Below, piece after piece: positions 14,965-23,498 of a stretch of DNA of 64,000 nucleotides. Numbering within the stretch: the stretch's first letter is position 1; each line of letters starts with the position of its first letter. A program made the position numbers and the translations under genes. The notes below the pieces were generated by a model. The model was not told where the DNA came from, did not search any database, and saw only the letters and a list, made by a program, of their open reading frames with translations. The stretch is from Candidatus Rubrimentiphilum sp. (GTDB lineage: Bacteria; Vulcanimicrobiota; Vulcanimicrobiia; Vulcanimicrobiales; Vulcanimicrobiaceae), in assembly GCA_035710515.1 (NCBI GenBank), contig DASTDE010000001.1, positions 1,159,087-1,223,086 on the forward strand, written 5' to 3'.

Positions 14965-16415
14965 AACCCGAAGCGATAGCACTTTCCATTATTGCGGTCA
15001 TCATCGTCGGCACGATTGCTTTTGCGTTGACGAGCGTGCGGCGCTTAAAAATGGATCCGCACGAATACATCGTGGGCAGCCGTTCGTTCGGCGCGCTGCT
15101 GTTATGGATTCTGCTCGCGGGCGAAATTTACACGAGTTTCACCTTCCTCGGTGCCGCCGGCTGGGCGTATGGCAAAGGCGCGGCCGCGTTCTACATCTTG
15201 GGTTACGGTACGGTCGCGTATTGCATCGGGTTCTTTCTGCTGCCGGCTATTTGGAAGATCGGTACCGAACGGCGCCTGCTCACGATGCCGGACTTCTTCA
15301 TCGATCAATATGGAAGCAAGACGCTCGGCGTGGCCATTGCGCTTCTGCAGTTTTTCCTGGTCGTTCCGTATGTGACGCTGCAACTCACCGGCCTGCAGAT
15401 TCTGCTGACCATTGCAGGCTACGGCCAATACAACGCGAGCATCGCGGTGGGCGTGGCCTTCATTTTAATGGCGCTGTTTGTGTTCACCGCCGGTTTGCGC
15501 GGCACGGCCTGGGCAAGCATCGTCAAGGACACTTTGGTGCTCGGCGCCGTGCTCTTCGCGGGCATCGCAATTCCGATCCACTTCTTCGGCTCGCCCGCGG
15601 CCATGATGACGCAGGTACTGCAATCTCATCCCGGATGGATGACGCTGCCGCCGCCGGGTGTCGCGAATGCGACGTACACCGTGCCGTGGTTCGTTACCAC
15701 GATCTTACTCTCAGGAATCGGCTTCTTTATGGGTCCGGCCAACGCGCCGGCGATTTACTCGGCGCGCAGTGCGCAGACGCTGCGGCGCAACATGATCTTC
15801 ATGCCGCTCTACCAGCTTATTCTACTTTTCGTGTTCTTCGCCGGCTTTACGGCCTTGGCGGTCACTCCCGGGCTAAAAGGACTGGCCGCGGATCAGTCGT
15901 TCATGCTGGTGATGCAGCATTATTACTCGGCACCGCTGCTCGGTCTCGTTGCGGGCGCCGGCTGTCTTGCGGCATTGTTGCCGGCTTCGACGCTATTGCT
16001 CGGCGCGGCCAGCGTCTTTTCGAAGAACGTGCTCGGCGACTGGCTGAATATTGCCACGGGCGATCTCGAGCGCACGTTTGCTACGCGCGTCTTGGTCCTG
16101 ATCATTGCCGTACTTGCGTTGATACTGTGGGTCTTCTACAAGACGTCGCTCGTCGATCTGCTTCTCTTCTATTATATAGGCATCACGCAGATGGCGCCCG
16201 GCGTTATCTTTGCACTGGTTTGGCGCCGAGTCAATGCTTGGGCAGTCGGCGCGGGTCTGCTCGTCGGTGAGTTTCTAGCCTTCTACTCGCTGCACCACAC
16301 GTTCGTGCCGTGGGGATGGAACGCCGGCTTCTTCGCATTGGTCATAAACACGATTGTCTGCGCGCTCGTCGCGATCGCGTTGCCTGCAAAGAAATATGCG
16401 GCGGATCGAGGTTAA
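14961..16415 (+). CDS. Sodium:solute symporter (SSS family, second copy)
   Basis: A 484-residue symporter with about 13 helices: DPHEYIVGSRSFGALLLWIL, GEIYTSFTFLG, RRLLTMPDFFIDQYGSKTLG and NAPAIYSARSAQTLRRN match the SSS pattern and the copy at 7385-8893. I start at GTG 14961, which overlaps the DUF3311 stop; the earlier ATG at 14892 would read through that gene in another frame and adds 23 hydrophilic residues. Substrate unknown; sequence divergence from the first copy suggests a different one. Confidence 0.88.
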   Translation: MKPEAIALSIIAVIIVGTIAFALTSVRRLKMDPHEYIVGSRSFGALLLWILLAGEIYTSFTFLGAAGWAYGKGAAAFYILGYGTVAYCIGFFLLPAIWKIGTERRLLTMPDFFIDQYGSKTLGVAIALLQFFLVVPYVTLQLTGLQILLTIAGYGQYNASIAVGVAFILMALFVFTAGLRGTAWASIVKDTLVLGAVLFAGIAIPIHFFGSPAAMMTQVLQSHPGWMTLPPPGVANATYTVPWFVTTILLSGIGFFMGPANAPAIYSARSAQTLRRNMIFMPLYQLILLFVFFAGFTALAVTPGLKGLAADQSFMLVMQHYYSAPLLGLVAGAGCLAALLPASTLLLGAASVFSKNVLGDWLNIATGDLERTFATRVLVLIIAVLALILWVFYKTSLVDLLLFYYIGITQMAPGVIFALVWRRVNAWAVGAGLLVGEFLAFYSLHHTFVPWGWNAGFFALVINTIVCALVAIALPAKKYAADRG

Positions 16416-16965
16416 TGGAGGGCGGATAACCCTTCCACCCTTTCCACCGCGCTGGCCGCAGCCAATTGTATACAACTTTGGCGATCATCTTTTGTCCTGC
16501 ACGCAGCTTGATGACGGCTTCATTATCGAGCTGAACGTAGTGTCTTGGCCTGGAGTTTTTACCCGAAAGCTTTCATACGAGGGGGGGCAGGTTATCTGGG
16601 AACTGATAACGCCCACACGGAGCGAGCTACTGGTAAGTGAAGATGATCGCACCCTGACAACAAAGGCCGGATTCCACGCTCGTTTTGACGCCCCATTATT
16701 ATTTGCCAGATCGTTGTCTTCTGGTATCGCTGTCTTGTTACGCCCCACCGATGCGATCGGCGCAAGGAACCTCTTTTACTACGATCTCCAGGGCAACTGT
16801 AAGTGGCGCGTGGGACCGTGGCCACGCTTCCAACACTTTTTCATCCAAGATGCGAATCAAGTGGATGACGGAAACTTACGCGCCGTCTTGCAGCACGGCG
16901 GGCAAGCCCTAATCGTGGATAGCGCCACCGGTTCGGTGCTTCAGCAAATAGACTGGAAAGCTTAG
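16396..16965 (+). CDS. Hypothetical protein, beta-rich
   Basis: A 189-residue protein (MRRIEVNGGRITLPPFPPRW...) with no signal peptide or membrane helix. The pattern of repeated short strands with aromatic residues (VIWELITP, LFYYDLQGNCKWRVGPWPRF, GSVLQQIDWKA) suggests a small beta-propeller or beta-sandwich, possibly a PQQ/WD-like fragment. The ATG at 16396 overlaps the symporter gene by 20 nt; the true start is uncertain. No known family recognised. Confidence 0.55.
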   Translation: MRRIEVNGGRITLPPFPPRWPQPIVYNFGDHLLSCTQLDDGFIIELNVVSWPGVFTRKLSYEGGQVIWELITPTRSELLVSEDDRTLTTKAGFHARFDAPLLFARSLSSGIAVLLRPTDAIGARNLFYYDLQGNCKWRVGPWPRFQHFFIQDANQVDDGNLRAVLQHGGQALIVDSATGSVLQQIDWKA

Positions 16966-16970
16966 CTCAG

Positions 16971-17002
16971 AAAAGAAAAAGCCCGCTGGTATTCCAGCGG
17001 GC
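16971..17002 (-). terminator. Rho-independent terminator of the zinc-ribbon gene
   Basis: GCCCGCTGG-TATT-CCAGCGGGC at 16981-17002 is a perfect 9-bp stem. On the plus strand it is preceded by AAAAGAAAAA (16971-16980), which on the minus strand becomes a U-rich tail after the hairpin. It therefore terminates minus-strand transcription coming from the gene that ends at 17028. Confidence 0.88.
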
Positions 17003-17027
17003 TAGCACCCACGGGTTTCGGCTCGCC

Positions 17028-17327
17028 TTAGTGGGCTCGCGTTGCGAAACAGTCGCGGCAATAAACCGGCTTGTCCCCGCGCGGTTGAAATGGCACTTCG
17101 GCTACGCCGCCGCACTGGCTGCACGTAGCTTGGAACATTTCACGGACGCGCTGACCGCCGCCCGCGCCGCCGCTCTGCGAACGCATGGCTTTGCGCGCTT
17201 GGCGACAATCCGGACAACGGTTGGGCTTATTTTGAAAACCTTTGGTGGCGTAGAACTGCTGTTCACCGGCCGTAAACGCAAATTCACGTCCACAGTCAAC
17301 ACAATTCAAACTTTCATCGGCGTACAC
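17028..17327 (-). CDS. Small zinc-ribbon protein (probable zf_Tbcl type)
   Basis: A 99-residue protein starting VYADESLNCVDCGREFAFTA. It has two CxxC pairs, C-VD-C and C-PD-C, around an FTAGEQQFYATKGFQN core, then a second ribbon C-SQ-C ... C-RD-C before the end. This matches the bacterial probable zinc-ribbon proteins seen singly or with cold-shock proteins; the role is likely nucleic-acid or protein contact, not catalysis. The GTG at 17327 is chosen because GGAG lies 9 nt upstream and the conserved motif begins at once. The frame continues open to 18071, but that part is antisense to the M20 gene. Confidence 0.85.
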   Translation of the reverse strand: MYADESLNCVDCGREFAFTAGEQQFYATKGFQNKPNRCPDCRQARKAMRSQSGGAGGGQRVREMFQATCSQCGGVAEVPFQPRGDKPVYCRDCFATRAH

Positions 17328-17364
17328 TAAACGAGACTCCTTACCTACTAGGCGGACTTCGAAA

Positions 17365-17381
17365 CCGGGATTAATTCCCGG
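17365..17381. promoter_or_regulatory. Inverted repeat in the divergent promoter region
   Basis: CCGGGA-TTAAT-TCCCGG (arms 17365-17370 and 17376-17381) lies about 40 bp upstream of the zinc-ribbon start and 80 bp upstream of the amidohydrolase start. It has no T-tract, so an operator is more likely than a terminator. Confidence 0.3.
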
Positions 17382-17462
17382 GCAAATCCTACCATGGGGT
17401 CCAGAGAAAGGGAAGTCCCCCGCCGTGGGGTCCGCGCCACCTCGAAGGCGAAACCGTCTTCC

Positions 17463-18641
17463 ATGACCGCCACCATCGAGGTCCCCGCCAAGCTCGCCGC
17501 CGAGGTCGTGGCCACGCGCCGCGACCTGCATATGCACCCCGAACTGGGCTTTCAAGAGGAGCGCACAGCCGGAATCGTCGCCGAACGCCTGCGCGCGCTG
17601 GGCTTCGACGTGCATACGGGCATCGCCGGAACGGGCGTGGTCGGCGTCATGCGCGGCACCAAACCGGGCCGCACGATCATGCTGCGCGCCGATATGGACG
17701 CGCTGCCGATCCTGGAAGAAAACACACAATCTTATCGTTCGAAAAACGACGGCGTGATGCACGCGTGCGGGCACGACGGCCACGTCGCCATCCTGCTCGG
17801 CGCCGCCGAGCTCATTGCCGCGGGGCGCAGCGAGCTGCCCGGCACGGTGTGCTTGGTCTTTCAACCCGCCGAGGAAGGTCACGGCGGCGCCCAAGCGATG
17901 GTCAAGGAAGGCCTCATCGAACGGTTTTCCATCGAGCGCGCGTACGGATTGCATCTGAGCTCGAAGCACGCGACCGGCACACTCGGTTTTCGCAGCGGCC
18001 CGTTTTATGCGTCCAGCGACTCGATCGAGATCGAAGTCTTGGGTCGCGGCGGGCATGGCGCTGCGCCGCACGACACGATCGATCCGATTCTCACCGCCGC
18101 CGGCTTCGTGACCTCACTTCAGCAAATCGTCAGCCGCAATATCGATCCGCTCGAACCTGCGGTCGTTACCATCGGCTCGATTCACGGCGGAACGATTCAC
18201 AACGTGATCCCGCGCACCGTGCGCATGCTCGGAACCGTGCGCGCGTTTTCCGAAGACGTGCGCGACGCCATGCCCGGGCGCATCGAGCGCATTCTCAAAG
18301 CCAGCTGCGATGCGGCCGGCGCCTCGTACGAGTACGAGTACCTGCGGCGCTATCCGGTGACCGTGAACGATCCCGATCAAACCAAGTATGCGGAGGCGCT
18401 TGCAAAGCGTGTCTTCGGCGACGAGCGCGTCATTGTGGCAGAGAAACTCATGGGTGCCGAAGATTTTTCGTTCTTTGCGCAACGCGTGCCGGCCAGCTTC
18501 TATATGTTGGGAGCGAGCGGCGGAAAGCAGTCCTCCAACCCGCACCACTCCAGCACCTTCGACATCGACGACGCCGCATTACCGACGGGCGTGGCGATGA
18601 TGACCGCGCTGGCCTTTGACGCTCCCACGAACGCACCATAG
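17463..18641 (+). CDS. M20-family metal-dependent amidohydrolase
   Basis: A 392-residue protein with the M20D (hippurate hydrolase/N-acyl-L-amino-acid amidohydrolase) signatures: RRDLHMHPELGFQE, LRADMDALPI, HACGHDGHVAILLGAA, VFQPAEEGHGGAQAMV and LMGAEDFSFFAQRVP. His/Asp/Glu ligands of the two-metal site are in place. A dimerisation insert lies around residues 185-290. It hydrolyses amide bonds of N-acylated amino acids in the cytoplasm; the exact substrate is open. The ATG at 17463 is preferred to the one at 17394, whose extra 23 residues are basic and unlike the family. The stop overlaps the next start by 1 nt. Confidence 0.9.
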   Translation: MTATIEVPAKLAAEVVATRRDLHMHPELGFQEERTAGIVAERLRALGFDVHTGIAGTGVVGVMRGTKPGRTIMLRADMDALPILEENTQSYRSKNDGVMHACGHDGHVAILLGAAELIAAGRSELPGTVCLVFQPAEEGHGGAQAMVKEGLIERFSIERAYGLHLSSKHATGTLGFRSGPFYASSDSIEIEVLGRGGHGAAPHDTIDPILTAAGFVTSLQQIVSRNIDPLEPAVVTIGSIHGGTIHNVIPRTVRMLGTVRAFSEDVRDAMPGRIERILKASCDAAGASYEYEYLRRYPVTVNDPDQTKYAEALAKRVFGDERVIVAEKLMGAEDFSFFAQRVPASFYMLGASGGKQSSNPHHSSTFDIDDAALPTGVAMMTALAFDAPTNAP

Positions 18642-19159
18642 TGCCGCACTCGACCATCCCCGATCAGATCGAGGCGCCGAAGTTAAACGATTACCTCGAG
18701 GTCATGACCCGCGCGGTCTTTCAAGCCGGGTTGAGCTGGGCGTCGATCGCGCAGCGTTGGGAGGCATTTCGCGCGGCCTTTGACGGCTTCGATGCGCATC
18801 GCGTCGCCGCATATACTGAGGGCGACGTCGATCGGCTGCTGCACGCCGACGGCATTCTGCATAGCGCGCGCAAGATTCGCGCCACGATTCACAACGCGCA
18901 AGCGCTGCTGGAAGTGGAAAAAGCGCACGGAACGATCGAGGCCTACCTGCGCTCGTTTCCGAGCTACGCCGCGCTCAGCGCCGATATCAAGCGCCGCTTC
19001 AAATTCATGGGCGAAATGAACGTCTGGTACTTCTTATTTCGCGTCCGCGAGCCCGTGCCGAAATTCGAAAAATGGGTCACGACGATCCCCGGCGATCATC
19101 CGCGCATGAAAGAGATGGTCGAGCGCGCCCGCACCGCGGGCACGTCAACCGAACGCTAA
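18641..19159 (+). CDS. DNA-3-methyladenine glycosylase I-like protein
   Basis: A 172-residue HhH-superfamily protein. VFQAGLSWASIAQRWEAFRAAF, DVDRLLHADGILHSARKIRA and the following helices match the Tag family, which removes N3-methyladenine from DNA for base excision repair. It is a little shorter than E. coli Tag (187 residues), and the N-terminal zinc-binding Cys/His residues of that enzyme are not evident, so it belongs to the divergent Tag-like branch. The GTG at 18641 shares one base with the upstream stop. Confidence 0.78.
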   Translation: MPHSTIPDQIEAPKLNDYLEVMTRAVFQAGLSWASIAQRWEAFRAAFDGFDAHRVAAYTEGDVDRLLHADGILHSARKIRATIHNAQALLEVEKAHGTIEAYLRSFPSYAALSADIKRRFKFMGEMNVWYFLFRVREPVPKFEKWVTTIPGDHPRMKEMVERARTAGTSTER

Positions 19160-19163
19160 CGCG

Positions 19164-19955
19164 TTAATCGTAGCGCAGCAGGAGCTGAATCGCGTCGTAC
19201 TGCGCGGGCGTGATGCCCGGCATCGTGGATGGATCCCAGCCCTCCAGCACTGCCAGCCATTCGTGTCGAGCGGTGACGTAGTCGTGTTCCATCGCCGCTA
19301 TAACGCCCAGTGCTAAATGCGGGACCTGGAACATGCTGTCGCACTCGAGGGCGTAACCAAGAAATGTTTTCGCTCCTGGTATATTGCCTTTCGCGGCCTC
19401 GTTGAGTCCCCGTTGCAGGTTGTAAGCGGATCCGTCGTCGCCAAACGTGACTGTATTAAACGGCGGTGGCGACATCGCATATTTTACCAATGCATCGTTG
19501 AAACGCCCCCTCAACACCGCTGCTGTCGCCGAATCTGAGCTCCCAGACGAGGGATGCGCGAGGATAGTTCGCCATTGTAATTTCGCTTCAGGGATCCGAT
19601 GCGCGCGATAAAGCACATCGCTGAGTGGGAGCCTAAAGATAGCGTCTGCTGCGTACGTTCGTTCCTTCGTTTCGCCGAGCGCGCGTCGGTACGCGGCTAT
19701 TGCCTGACTGTACTGCCGGTGCTGCCGAGCGTACTGCGCCACGTAATGATCGTACGAGTCGGGGTGATCGGCAAAGTCGCGCTTGATACGTGGATCCGTG
19801 GGCGGTACGGGCGTCGGAAGTACCCTCTGGATATCAGAGACGATGCAGCCGTGCGGAGTCCCGTGGTAGCCAGGCGCGAGGTGCGAAGTATCAGGTGGCA
19901 CCGGCTTTGGGAGCGCGACAATTACAGCTAAAATTAGCGACGCGTTCGGCGTCAT
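19164..19955 (-). CDS. Hypothetical secreted TPR-type protein
   Basis: A 263-residue protein with a short hydrophobic start (MTPNASLILAVIVALPKPVP) that may act as a signal, then helical pairs resembling TPR units (YSQAIAAYRRALGETKE, FRLPLSDVLYRAHRIPEAKLQWR, NLQRGLNEAAKGNIPGAKTFLGYALECD, ALGVIAAMEHDYVTARHEWLAVLEGW). It probably forms a protein-binding solenoid in the envelope. Export is uncertain because the signal is weak. Its start lies 30 bp from the end of the TonB-dependent receptor gene. Confidence 0.65.
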   Translation of the reverse strand: MTPNASLILAVIVALPKPVPPDTSHLAPGYHGTPHGCIVSDIQRVLPTPVPPTDPRIKRDFADHPDSYDHYVAQYARQHRQYSQAIAAYRRALGETKERTYAADAIFRLPLSDVLYRAHRIPEAKLQWRTILAHPSSGSSDSATAAVLRGRFNDALVKYAMSPPPFNTVTFGDDGSAYNLQRGLNEAAKGNIPGAKTFLGYALECDSMFQVPHLALGVIAAMEHDYVTARHEWLAVLEGWDPSTMPGITPAQYDAIQLLLRYD

Positions 19956-19985
19956 TCTCCGCTTATTATACCGCGGAACGAGACG

Positions 19986-22900
19986 CTAGTGCGGAGTTGC
20001 CGCCGGGGCCGGTGATGCGCTGGCTGCGGGTGACGGTGCCGGACTCGGGGACGCTTGCCCTTGCCGCCCTCCGTCTAACGTCTGGAAGATAAAGCCGCCG
20101 CCGAAACCGCCGCCGCCATCGCGGCCGCCAGGACGACGCGTGGCGTTGGGGTTGGGCGTTCCGCCGTTACCGTTTTGGCGGAACTGGAAGCCGCCGGTGA
20201 CGATGTACAACCCGAGGTCCGGCGTGTAGCTCAGCGAGGGCGGCGGTCCGCCATCCCAGCCGAGCTTTGTCAGATCGTCGCGTACGCCCGAACTTACATG
20301 ACCGCAGCCGACCAACGCGGCCGCCGACGTTAAGTCTTCCGGCTGCAATGAGTACCACGTGCCGTTCTTGGCCGTGTGCGCGGTGATGGTCCAATCCGGC
20401 GTCGCGGTGCCCTTGGTAAAGTGCGCCTGCAATTCACTCAGCGCGCTTTGCGCTGCGCTGCGCAGATCCGCCGTGCACGTCGGGCTCTTCGGATTGTACG
20501 CGAACGGAGTCTTCGGCGCGGCCGTCGGCAGTTTGTACGTGCGAATCGTTTCCTGTCCCGCCGCCGGAGGTCTCGGCGAAACGTACAGACCGACAGCCGG
20601 CATGAAGGTCAGCGTCGGCCGCGCGAACATGCTGCCAGCGCCCGGATCGACATAGAGATTGCGTTGTTGCGCAGCTTCCTGATTCGCAATATGGAAGGTC
20701 AGGCAGCCGAAGACCGGGCGCATAAGCGCCGTCTTGGTCGTTGAAACCGTAACCGCATACGTCGATCCCAGGCCGTGATATTGCACGGTAACACCGGGGA
20801 GTGCGGGTGCTGCCGGTCCGCTCACCGGATAACCTGCGGACGTTTTTGACGCTTCGATTTGCGCGGTGTACGTTTTGAGCGCGTCCAGCACCGGCTGAAT
20901 AACTTTCGCCGAATCCGGATTGCACGCTCCCAATGTGTTCAGCGCAAACGGATTGCTCGGCGGACTCGTCGGCAACTGCAGCATCTGGCGGAATGCCGCT
21001 GCCTGCTGCGAATTGCCGCCTACGATCCGCAGGCCGCCTCCGCCGCCTTCTCCCTCGCCGCCGATCTGCTGGGCGAGGCTCGGCGTGTTACTGGTGGTTT
21101 GCGGAACGTTCTGTCCGAAGCGCACGGCATAGCTGACCGAGTATTGCCGCGGCGTATTGGGCCGCGCAACCGTCGGAATAATGTTGCCGTTGGCGGTCAC
21201 GTACGGCACGGCGCCTTGCGACGTCGCGAAGATGCCGCCGTACGTGTTAAAGATGTTGCTCGCTGCGAAGGTCACGGCGCCGCGTGACGTCAGCCAATTC
21301 AGGCCTGCGTCCACCGTCGTATAGGCCGGCAAGTTCTGCGAGTTGTTGCTCCCGGTGTAATTCGCGTTGACCAGGTACTCAAAGACCGAGCGCGGCGGCT
21401 TGTAATCGAGCAGGAGCCCGGCCCGGTGCAGCGGTACGTTCGGCAGTTGCGCGCCGGAGATCGTGATCGCATATGGATTGGTGAAGCGCGGATCGTTGCT
21501 GTTGGCCGTCGCGACTTGCGTGTCGTAGAACGGCTGCACGACCAGACTTCCGAACGTGAAGTAGCCGTTGAGGTGGAAGCCTTCGTAGACGCGCTGCACG
21601 CCGGCGATCGGCGTCGAGAAATACGTGTTCTGCGGACCGAACGGAGTGCCGACCGGCACGCCGCACGAGTTCACGTACGTATTTTGCGCAATCGTGAAAT
21701 AATTCGGCGGGAAAATTCCGCTGTTCGTCAGCGCGGTCCCGTTGACGTCGACCGGGAACAGCACGCCGTTTTGCACCTGGCGGTACACTTGCGCGCTGAT
21801 TTGGCCGCCGTTCATTTTGTGCGTGTAGCTCAGGCGCGCCGATGTGGACGAGCTGGACGAACTCTGGTCGCCGGGTGCGCCGCCGTAGGCGACCGCGCCG
21901 TTGCAGTCGATGCGCAGCTGCGCCGGATCCGTCAAGATGCCTTGCCGCCCGAAGCGCGCGCCTTGGCCGCCGATGTTGTAGTTAAAAGCGTACGTATCGC
22001 TGGTCGTCGGCTGCCAGGTGGTGCTGAGACCCAAGAGCAGCGAGGACGGCGCGTTGCTCGAGTGGCTGATGCCGATTGAATCGTTGAAACGCAGCTTCGT
22101 ATTCGAACGGATCGAATCGTTGATCGAAAACTGCCAATAGCTCGTGGGCGGCGCCGAAAAGATGAATTGCGCGGCCTGCGGGACCAGCGGCGTGAAGGTG
22201 CTTCTGCTGCTGTACGCGTTGCCGCTGAACGAGATGGTGTGGCGCTCTTTGGCCGGCAGCGTCGCGCTCAGCGAGAATCCGTTCGAAAAGTTGGTGGACG
22301 TCGTTCCGGTCGGTGAAGCAACGCCGTTCACGAAGCGGTTCAGCAGGTCGTTGATCGAGGTCGAGCGGTTGCCGAAGAATGACGCCGAGACTTGCGTATC
22401 GCCGATCAGCGCCGCGTCCGTCAGCGAATACAGGTCGAACGTCGTGTTGTTGGTGTTATCGGGGCCGTAGCCGCACGGCACGGGTCCCGTGAACTGCGTG
22501 CAGACCATGTTGGCGAAATTGGACGAGTGCAGCCAGAGGGCGCTGAGCGTCTGCGCGTCGGTGAGTTGATAACGTAGGTTCGCCAGGTTGCCAATCGAGT
22601 TGCGGTCGCCGTTGTGACTGTAGAATAGGCCGCTCGCGTCCAGATACGACATGCCGTCGAGCAGGCTCGGCGTCGCGCGGAACGTATGCGTGACCGCGAT
22701 GCCCAGTTTGCCGAGCGAACCGCTCTCCGAGGCGGAATAGTTGTTCTTGCCGTTGCTGCCGGCCGAAAGCGAAAACGCGCTTTGCCAGGAGAGCGAAGGC
22801 TGCAACGTGCTGAAGCCGACGCCGCCGCCGCCGAAACCGCCGGCTTGCGGACCGAACGACACGTTCGCGCCGGTGAAAAGATCCGAGTTGATGCCGCGCA

Positions 22901-23498
22901 CGTTGCCGGCCATGCCGGGCGAGTTCAGCGGAATACCGTTGACCGAAAGCGCGGTCTGGCTGGCGTCTTGACCCTCCAGCGAGACGGTCTGCGTCGCGTC
23001 GCTGTCGTTGCTGGACGTGTTAACGTTCACGCCCGAAAGTTTGCCGAGCGCATCCGCCAAGTCGTTGGAGAGTTTACGCTGTCCGCTGCTGCTGGTGATC
23101 GACGTCGAAGAAATCGTGGCCGTGGACTTGGAGGTTACCGACGCGATCGTCTTGAGCGGCGCCGCGGCTTGTGCTAAGTCCACCGCGACAGTTACCGAGC
23201 GGCCGTTGGTGACTTCAAAATTTGCCGATGTGACTGCTTGGAAGCCGCGCGCAAAGACGCGCGCCCGGTAGATGCCGTCCGGAACGGCGATGAAGTGGAC
23301 CTTGCCGTCAGCGCCCGTGAATTCGCTCGTGACCACCGGCCCGTCCAGCAGCACGCGCGCCAGAATAATCGGCGCCTTCGAATTGGCGTCCTGAACGTTA
23401 ATCCAAATCTCGCCCGTGTCGGACTGCGCCAGCGCAACCGGGGTCATGCCGGCGACAAACGCCAGCGATACAAGAAAGGCCACAATGCGTCGCATCAC
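19986..23498 (-). CDS. TonB-dependent receptor with duplicated C-terminal domain
   Basis: A 1170-residue protein. Residues 1-24 form a signal peptide; 28-110 a carboxypeptidase-regulatory-like (SusC-type) beta domain; 130-235 the plug, with NDLADALGKLSGVNV and NGIPLNSPG; 240 to about 795 the outer-membrane barrel, ending RQYSVSYAVRFG. A 375-residue extension follows. It has two related units, each with an opening Cys, a helix, a second Cys (FGC / VGC) and a closing strand FMPAVGLYV / YTPDLGLYI, then a Gly/Ala/Pro-rich tail. TonB-dependent receptors normally end at the last barrel strand. It likely imports a siderophore, oligosaccharide or vitamin. Starts at GTG 23498 (or ATG 23495), overlapping the kinase stop, so it is the third gene of a regulator-kinase-receptor operon. 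Confidence 0.88.
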   Translation of the reverse strand: MMRRIVAFLVSLAFVAGMTPVALAQSDTGEIWINVQDANSKAPIILARVLLDGPVVTSEFTGADGKVHFIAVPDGIYRARVFARGFQAVTSANFEVTNGRSVTVAVDLAQAAAPLKTIASVTSKSTATISSTSITSSSGQRKLSNDLADALGKLSGVNVNTSSNDSDATQTVSLEGQDASQTALSVNGIPLNSPGMAGNVRGINSDLFTGANVSFGPQAGGFGGGGVGFSTLQPSLSWQSAFSLSAGSNGKNNYSASESGSLGKLGIAVTHTFRATPSLLDGMSYLDASGLFYSHNGDRNSIGNLANLRYQLTDAQTLSALWLHSSNFANMVCTQFTGPVPCGYGPDNTNNTTFDLYSLTDAALIGDTQVSASFFGNRSTSINDLLNRFVNGVASPTGTTSTNFSNGFSLSATLPAKERHTISFSGNAYSSRSTFTPLVPQAAQFIFSAPPTSYWQFSINDSIRSNTKLRFNDSIGISHSSNAPSSLLLGLSTTWQPTTSDTYAFNYNIGGQGARFGRQGILTDPAQLRIDCNGAVAYGGAPGDQSSSSSSTSARLSYTHKMNGGQISAQVYRQVQNGVLFPVDVNGTALTNSGIFPPNYFTIAQNTYVNSCGVPVGTPFGPQNTYFSTPIAGVQRVYEGFHLNGYFTFGSLVVQPFYDTQVATANSNDPRFTNPYAITISGAQLPNVPLHRAGLLLDYKPPRSVFEYLVNANYTGSNNSQNLPAYTTVDAGLNWLTSRGAVTFAASNIFNTYGGIFATSQGAVPYVTANGNIIPTVARPNTPRQYSVSYAVRFGQNVPQTTSNTPSLAQQIGGEGEGGGGGLRIVGGNSQQAAAFRQMLQLPTSPPSNPFALNTLGACNPDSAKVIQPVLDALKTYTAQIEASKTSAGYPVSGPAAPALPGVTVQYHGLGSTYAVTVSTTKTALMRPVFGCLTFHIANQEAAQQRNLYVDPGAGSMFARPTLTFMPAVGLYVSPRPPAAGQETIRTYKLPTAAPKTPFAYNPKSPTCTADLRSAAQSALSELQAHFTKGTATPDWTITAHTAKNGTWYSLQPEDLTSAAALVGCGHVSSGVRDDLTKLGWDGGPPPSLSYTPDLGLYIVTGGFQFRQNGNGGTPNPNATRRPGGRDGGGGFGGGFIFQTLDGGRQGQASPSPAPSPAASASPAPAATPH

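Noticed and set aside
15104-16270. 388-residue frame overlapping the second symporter
   Set aside because: Same strand, other frame, no membrane helices; the symporter reading has full family motifs.
17328-18071. N-terminal extension of the zinc-ribbon frame
   Set aside because: It is antisense to the M20 amidohydrolase; a good GTG start with ribosome binding site exists at 17327.
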